DNA from: JANQHS01 sp965227315
GTDB lineage: Bacteria; Bacteroidota; Bacteroidia; Cytophagales; CCMP332
Length of the DNA: 64,000 nucleotides
Direction of reading: 5' to 3'
NCBI GenBank assembly: GCA_965227315.1
Contig: OZ245737.1
Coordinates: 1,984,001-2,048,000 of the forward strand
The notes beneath the pieces are model-generated. The model saw only the letters and a list, made by a program, of their open reading frames with translations, did no database searches and was not told the DNA's origin. Both the position numbers and the translations under genes were made by a program. This document shows, piece by piece, positions 61,531-64,000 of this stretch; positions within the stretch are counted from its first letter, which is position 1, and every line of letters starts with the position of its first letter.

Positions 61531-63560
61531 TCAGGTCGATTTTAATTCCGCTTCTCATTCTACTGTTGAACTTGCCGGCCCTGGCTGATCATAAGCCGGC
61601 CCTGATGCCTATGCCTGCCAAGGTTGAGTTCCTCCCGGGTAAATACAAGGTCCCCAAAGGTTTTAAGGTCAGTTATACCGGAAACGTTGAGAACACAAGG
61701 GTCAAGCACCATGTGCAGCTTTTTTTGGAATACATAAGATCTGAGGCCAACCGCTTTGTCCTGAAGCATTCCAAGGAAATTGCCGCAAATGGAAACCTGA
61801 CCTTCACCGTTCAAAGAAGGGGGAATCTTTTGCCATCGGAAGATGAAAGTTATTCTTTGAGGATAGACCTTCGGGGGGTTGTCATCGAAGCGGAAACCGA
61901 TCTGGGGGTCATTAATGCCCTCCAAACGCTTCGGCAATTGCTCTGCAAGGATAAGGACGGCTATTATTTCCCCTATGTTAATATTCGGGATGAGCCAAGG
62001 TTTCCCTGGAGAGGACTGCTGATGGATGTTTGCCGCCATTTTATGCCGGTGGATGTGATCAAGAGGAATATCCGCGCAATGAATTTTGTAAAGCTGAACG
62101 TGTTTCACTGGCATCTCACGGAGGACCAGGGCTTTCGTGTGGAAAGCAAGAAATTTCCCAAGCTGCATGAGATGGGCTCCGAGGGCAAATATTATACTCA
62201 GGAGCAGATCAGAGAAGTCATTCAATACGCGGATTCATTTGGTATCCGCGTTGTTCCGGAATTTGATATGCCGGGTCATAGCACCAGTTGGTTTGTGGGT
62301 TATCCTGAACTGGCGGCCAGGAAAGGCAGCTATCAGGTGTCCACCACATTTGGAGTACAGAACGCAGCAATGGATCCTACAAGAAAGGAAGTCTATACAT
62401 TTCTAGACACCTTCCTCACAGAGATGGCAAGGCTGTTTCCCGATCCCTATATGCACATCGGAGGGGATGAAGTGAACCCAAAGGTTTGGGACTCCGAACC
62501 GCACATCGTGGAATACAAGGCCCTCAATGGATTCCATAGCAATGAGGCCCTTCAGGCTTATTTCAATCGAGAGATCTATACCATCCTGACAAGAAATAAG
62601 AAGAAGATGGTGGGTTGGGATGAGATACTCCAGCCTCAACTCGGAGGCGGACATATCCTGATACAAAGCTGGAGAGGCAAGGAAGCCATGTACGAAGCTG
62701 CGAACAGTGGCTACCAGAGTATTTTGTCTCAAGGCTACTATATCGACCTGGCCCAGCCGAGCAGTTTTCACTATCTGAATGATCCTATTCCGCCGGAATC
62801 CGAGATATCCAAAGATGTGCTAAAAAATATCCTGGGAGGCGAGGCGACCATGTGGGCGGAGTTGGTTGATGAAAGAACCGTAGATAGCCGCATCTGGCCG
62901 AGGACCGCTGCCATAGCCGAAAGGCTCTGGTCTCCGGTCGAGATCCGCGATGTTGAAAATATGTACACACGCCTGGAAGAGATCAGCTGGGAGTTGGAGT
63001 ATTATGGTTTGAGGCATCATCAGGCCCAGAACGAGATCCTTGATGAAATGGTCAACCATGATGATCCCATCAGCATCAAGCACATGATCGATTTCATTGA
63101 GCCGATACAGGGATATGCAAGGCACAGATCACATCCGTACACGACCAAAACGCCCCTTAACCGGATCCCGGATGCAGCTGTGCCGGACCCCCTCCATGCC
63201 AGAGACTTTTACTACCATGTGCAAAAGGTGCTCAGCAATCGGGATTCAGGTGACGTGAACCTGTTAGAGGCCAAGGCTATTTTGGATACCATTGTCCTCT
63301 CCTATGACCAATTCCTGCATTTGGAATCCCACGGAGAGAGCTGGCAGGAGGATAAGATGATCTTTGGAAATCTCGTTGAAGCCGCAAAAATCGGTTTGGA
63401 AGCTCTGGGCAAGCACAGGAAAAAAATGACCGTTGAACAGGAGTGGAAGGAAGAGCAATTGATCATTCTTGATGCCCTTAATCAACCCACTGCAGAGTGC
63501 GAATTGGCCATTCACGATGGGCTTGTTGAGTTGGTCAGCAAGCTTCCGGTTCAACGATAG
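61527..63560 (+). CDS. Exported GH20 beta-N-acetylhexosaminidase
   Basis: A 677-residue glycosidase removing terminal N-acetylglucosamine or N-acetylgalactosamine by substrate-assisted catalysis. Signal peptide (about 1-20, cut before DHKPAL), GH20b N-terminal domain (about 25-150) and catalytic barrel (about 155-500) with FHWHLTEDQGFR and the catalytic D314-E315 in HIGGDEVNP. A helical C-terminal extension (about 510-677) is longer than in minimal GH20 enzymes. Translation starts at a GTG overlapping the previous stop (GTGA). The opposing GH2-like gene overlaps its end by 10 bases, hinting at local glycan degradation. Confidence 0.93.
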   Translation: MIRSILIPLLILLLNLPALADHKPALMPMPAKVEFLPGKYKVPKGFKVSYTGNVENTRVKHHVQLFLEYIRSEANRFVLKHSKEIAANGNLTFTVQRRGNLLPSEDESYSLRIDLRGVVIEAETDLGVINALQTLRQLLCKDKDGYYFPYVNIRDEPRFPWRGLLMDVCRHFMPVDVIKRNIRAMNFVKLNVFHWHLTEDQGFRVESKKFPKLHEMGSEGKYYTQEQIREVIQYADSFGIRVVPEFDMPGHSTSWFVGYPELAARKGSYQVSTTFGVQNAAMDPTRKEVYTFLDTFLTEMARLFPDPYMHIGGDEVNPKVWDSEPHIVEYKALNGFHSNEALQAYFNREIYTILTRNKKKMVGWDEILQPQLGGGHILIQSWRGKEAMYEAANSGYQSILSQGYYIDLAQPSSFHYLNDPIPPESEISKDVLKNILGGEATMWAELVDERTVDSRIWPRTAAIAERLWSPVEIRDVENMYTRLEEISWELEYYGLRHHQAQNEILDEMVNHDDPISIKHMIDFIEPIQGYARHRSHPYTTKTPLNRIPDAAVPDPLHARDFYYHVQKVLSNRDSGDVNLLEAKAILDTIVLSYDQFLHLESHGESWQEDKMIFGNLVEAAKIGLEALGKHRKKMTVEQEWKEEQLIILDALNQPTAECELAIHDGLVELVSKLPVQR

Positions 63561-64000
63561 TCATTGAGTGAAGAGACATTGATAAGCAGGTCAGTATCTT
63601 CATCGGGTTCCAGAGGTATGAAGCGAATGACCCTGGGCTGATTAGGAATAAGATCAAAATGGTTTCTTTCAAAATCGCCAGGGATGTTTCCGGATTCCAG
63701 CCAGACATCTTTCACAAGGAAATCAGAGCTTAGCTCGATGAAATAGGCATTTTCTTTTCGTGAGATCTTTTGGGTCACATTAGCCTGTTTCAACCATAGG
63801 GAGCGGGGCTTGGCCATATAGTGGATGTCCTCATGGATTTCCTCTTCGCCTTCCAGGATCCTGGTTTGAAAAAGCGTCCACCTTCCCAGGCCCGAATCAA
63901 GGTAATTGCCTATGTATTTTTCCGTGAGCATCATGGCTTGCCCGGGGTTCAGAGAGATATCAACGGTATCCGTGTTAAGACGGGTACCAAAGAAATTTAA
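63551..64000 (-). CDS. C-terminal end of a beta-mannosidase-like GH2 protein (cut by window edge)
   Basis: The reading frame enters from the right edge with no start and ends at 63551, giving about 149 visible residues. The final beta sandwich, with VKDVWLESGNIPGDFERNHFDL, LIPNQPRVIRF and an end at NDYR, matches the Ig-like C-terminal domain of GH2 beta-mannosidases. There the consensus SDNFFDLLPGE is replaced here by ERNHFDLIPNQ. The catalytic domain lies outside the window, so the family is inferred from this domain only. The 3' end overlaps GH20 antisense by 10 bases. Confidence 0.5.
   Translation of the reverse strand, partial: LNFFGTRLNTDTVDISLNPGQAMMLTEKYIGNYLDSGLGRWTLFQTRILEGEEEIHEDIHYMAKPRSLWLKQANVTQKISRKENAYFIELSSDFLVKDVWLESGNIPGDFERNHFDLIPNQPRVIRFIPLEPDEDTDLLINVSSLNDYR

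Noticed and set aside
61560..62225. 221-codon minus-strand open frame
   Set aside because: Shadow of the GH20 hexosaminidase gene; no recognisable product.

Overview
The window is ordinary chromosomal DNA of a free-living Bacteroidota bacterium. The main evidence is at least seven secreted proteins ending in the type IX secretion system (T9SS) type A sorting domain (YPNP-type motif, then G-x-Y-x-L/V-x-V near the end). Supporting signs are SusC-like carboxypeptidase-regulatory/TonB architecture, TlpA-like thioredoxin lipoproteins, a fused SecDF, stand-alone MacB/FtsX-type permeases, a spirochaete/Bacteroidetes-type V-ATPase operon, and occasional TAnnTTTG -7 promoter boxes with few Shine-Dalgarno sequences. 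I cannot place it below phylum from the sequence. I saw no tRNA, rRNA, CRISPR array, insertion sequence or prophage.

Layout. 1-5578 (minus): V-type ATPase operon in transcription order E, DUF2764 protein, A, B, D, I, with I cut by the left edge. 5636-7519: two divergent tandem-domain universal stress proteins. 7520-16055: TonB-dependent receptor, lytic transglycosylase MltF, fused SecDF, a small exported protein and a third universal stress protein. 16213-18198: chaperone HtpG. 18332-23583: a T9SS sorting-domain fragment, then a secreted endosialidase-chaperone-like protein with a 1009-residue Asp-box propeller T9SS protein, and an exported unknown. 23587-24726: membrane class III adenylate cyclase. 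24925-30833: two paralogous PKD-domain T9SS proteins, an ECF sigma factor, a protein with an inner-membrane helix, long disordered linker and outer-membrane barrel, and a PKD lipoprotein. 30855-39928: FtsX-like permease, tricorn-type protease, an unknown, a propeller T9SS protein and a lipoprotein. 40001-43363 (minus): TlpA-like thioredoxin, DUF5694 lipoprotein and a split YeeE/YedE sulfur transporter. 43519-49904: thermolysin-family T9SS protease, two coupled small exported proteins, and a three-repeat T9SS protein. 49976-52625: ABC exporter pair, GNAT acetyltransferase and a membrane protein. 52833-55905 (minus): aldehyde dehydrogenase and acetolactate-synthase-like ThDP enzyme. 55963-59742 (minus): propeller T9SS protein and a patatin-BamA-like protein. 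59889-64000: an unknown helical protein, a small membrane protein and GH20 hexosaminidase in an overlapping operon, opposed by the 3' end of a GH2 beta-mannosidase-like gene.

How it fits together. Much of the window builds or polices the envelope: Sec and T9SS export, peptidoglycan turnover, secreted proteases and glycosidases, outer-membrane receptors and stress proteins. The most distinctive locus is 26463-30833. There an ECF sigma gene is followed directly by a gene whose product appears to cross both membranes, the architecture of the dual membrane-spanning anti-sigma (Dma) proteins described in Bacteroides. It is packed with PKD-domain surface or lipid-anchored proteins that could be its input or output.
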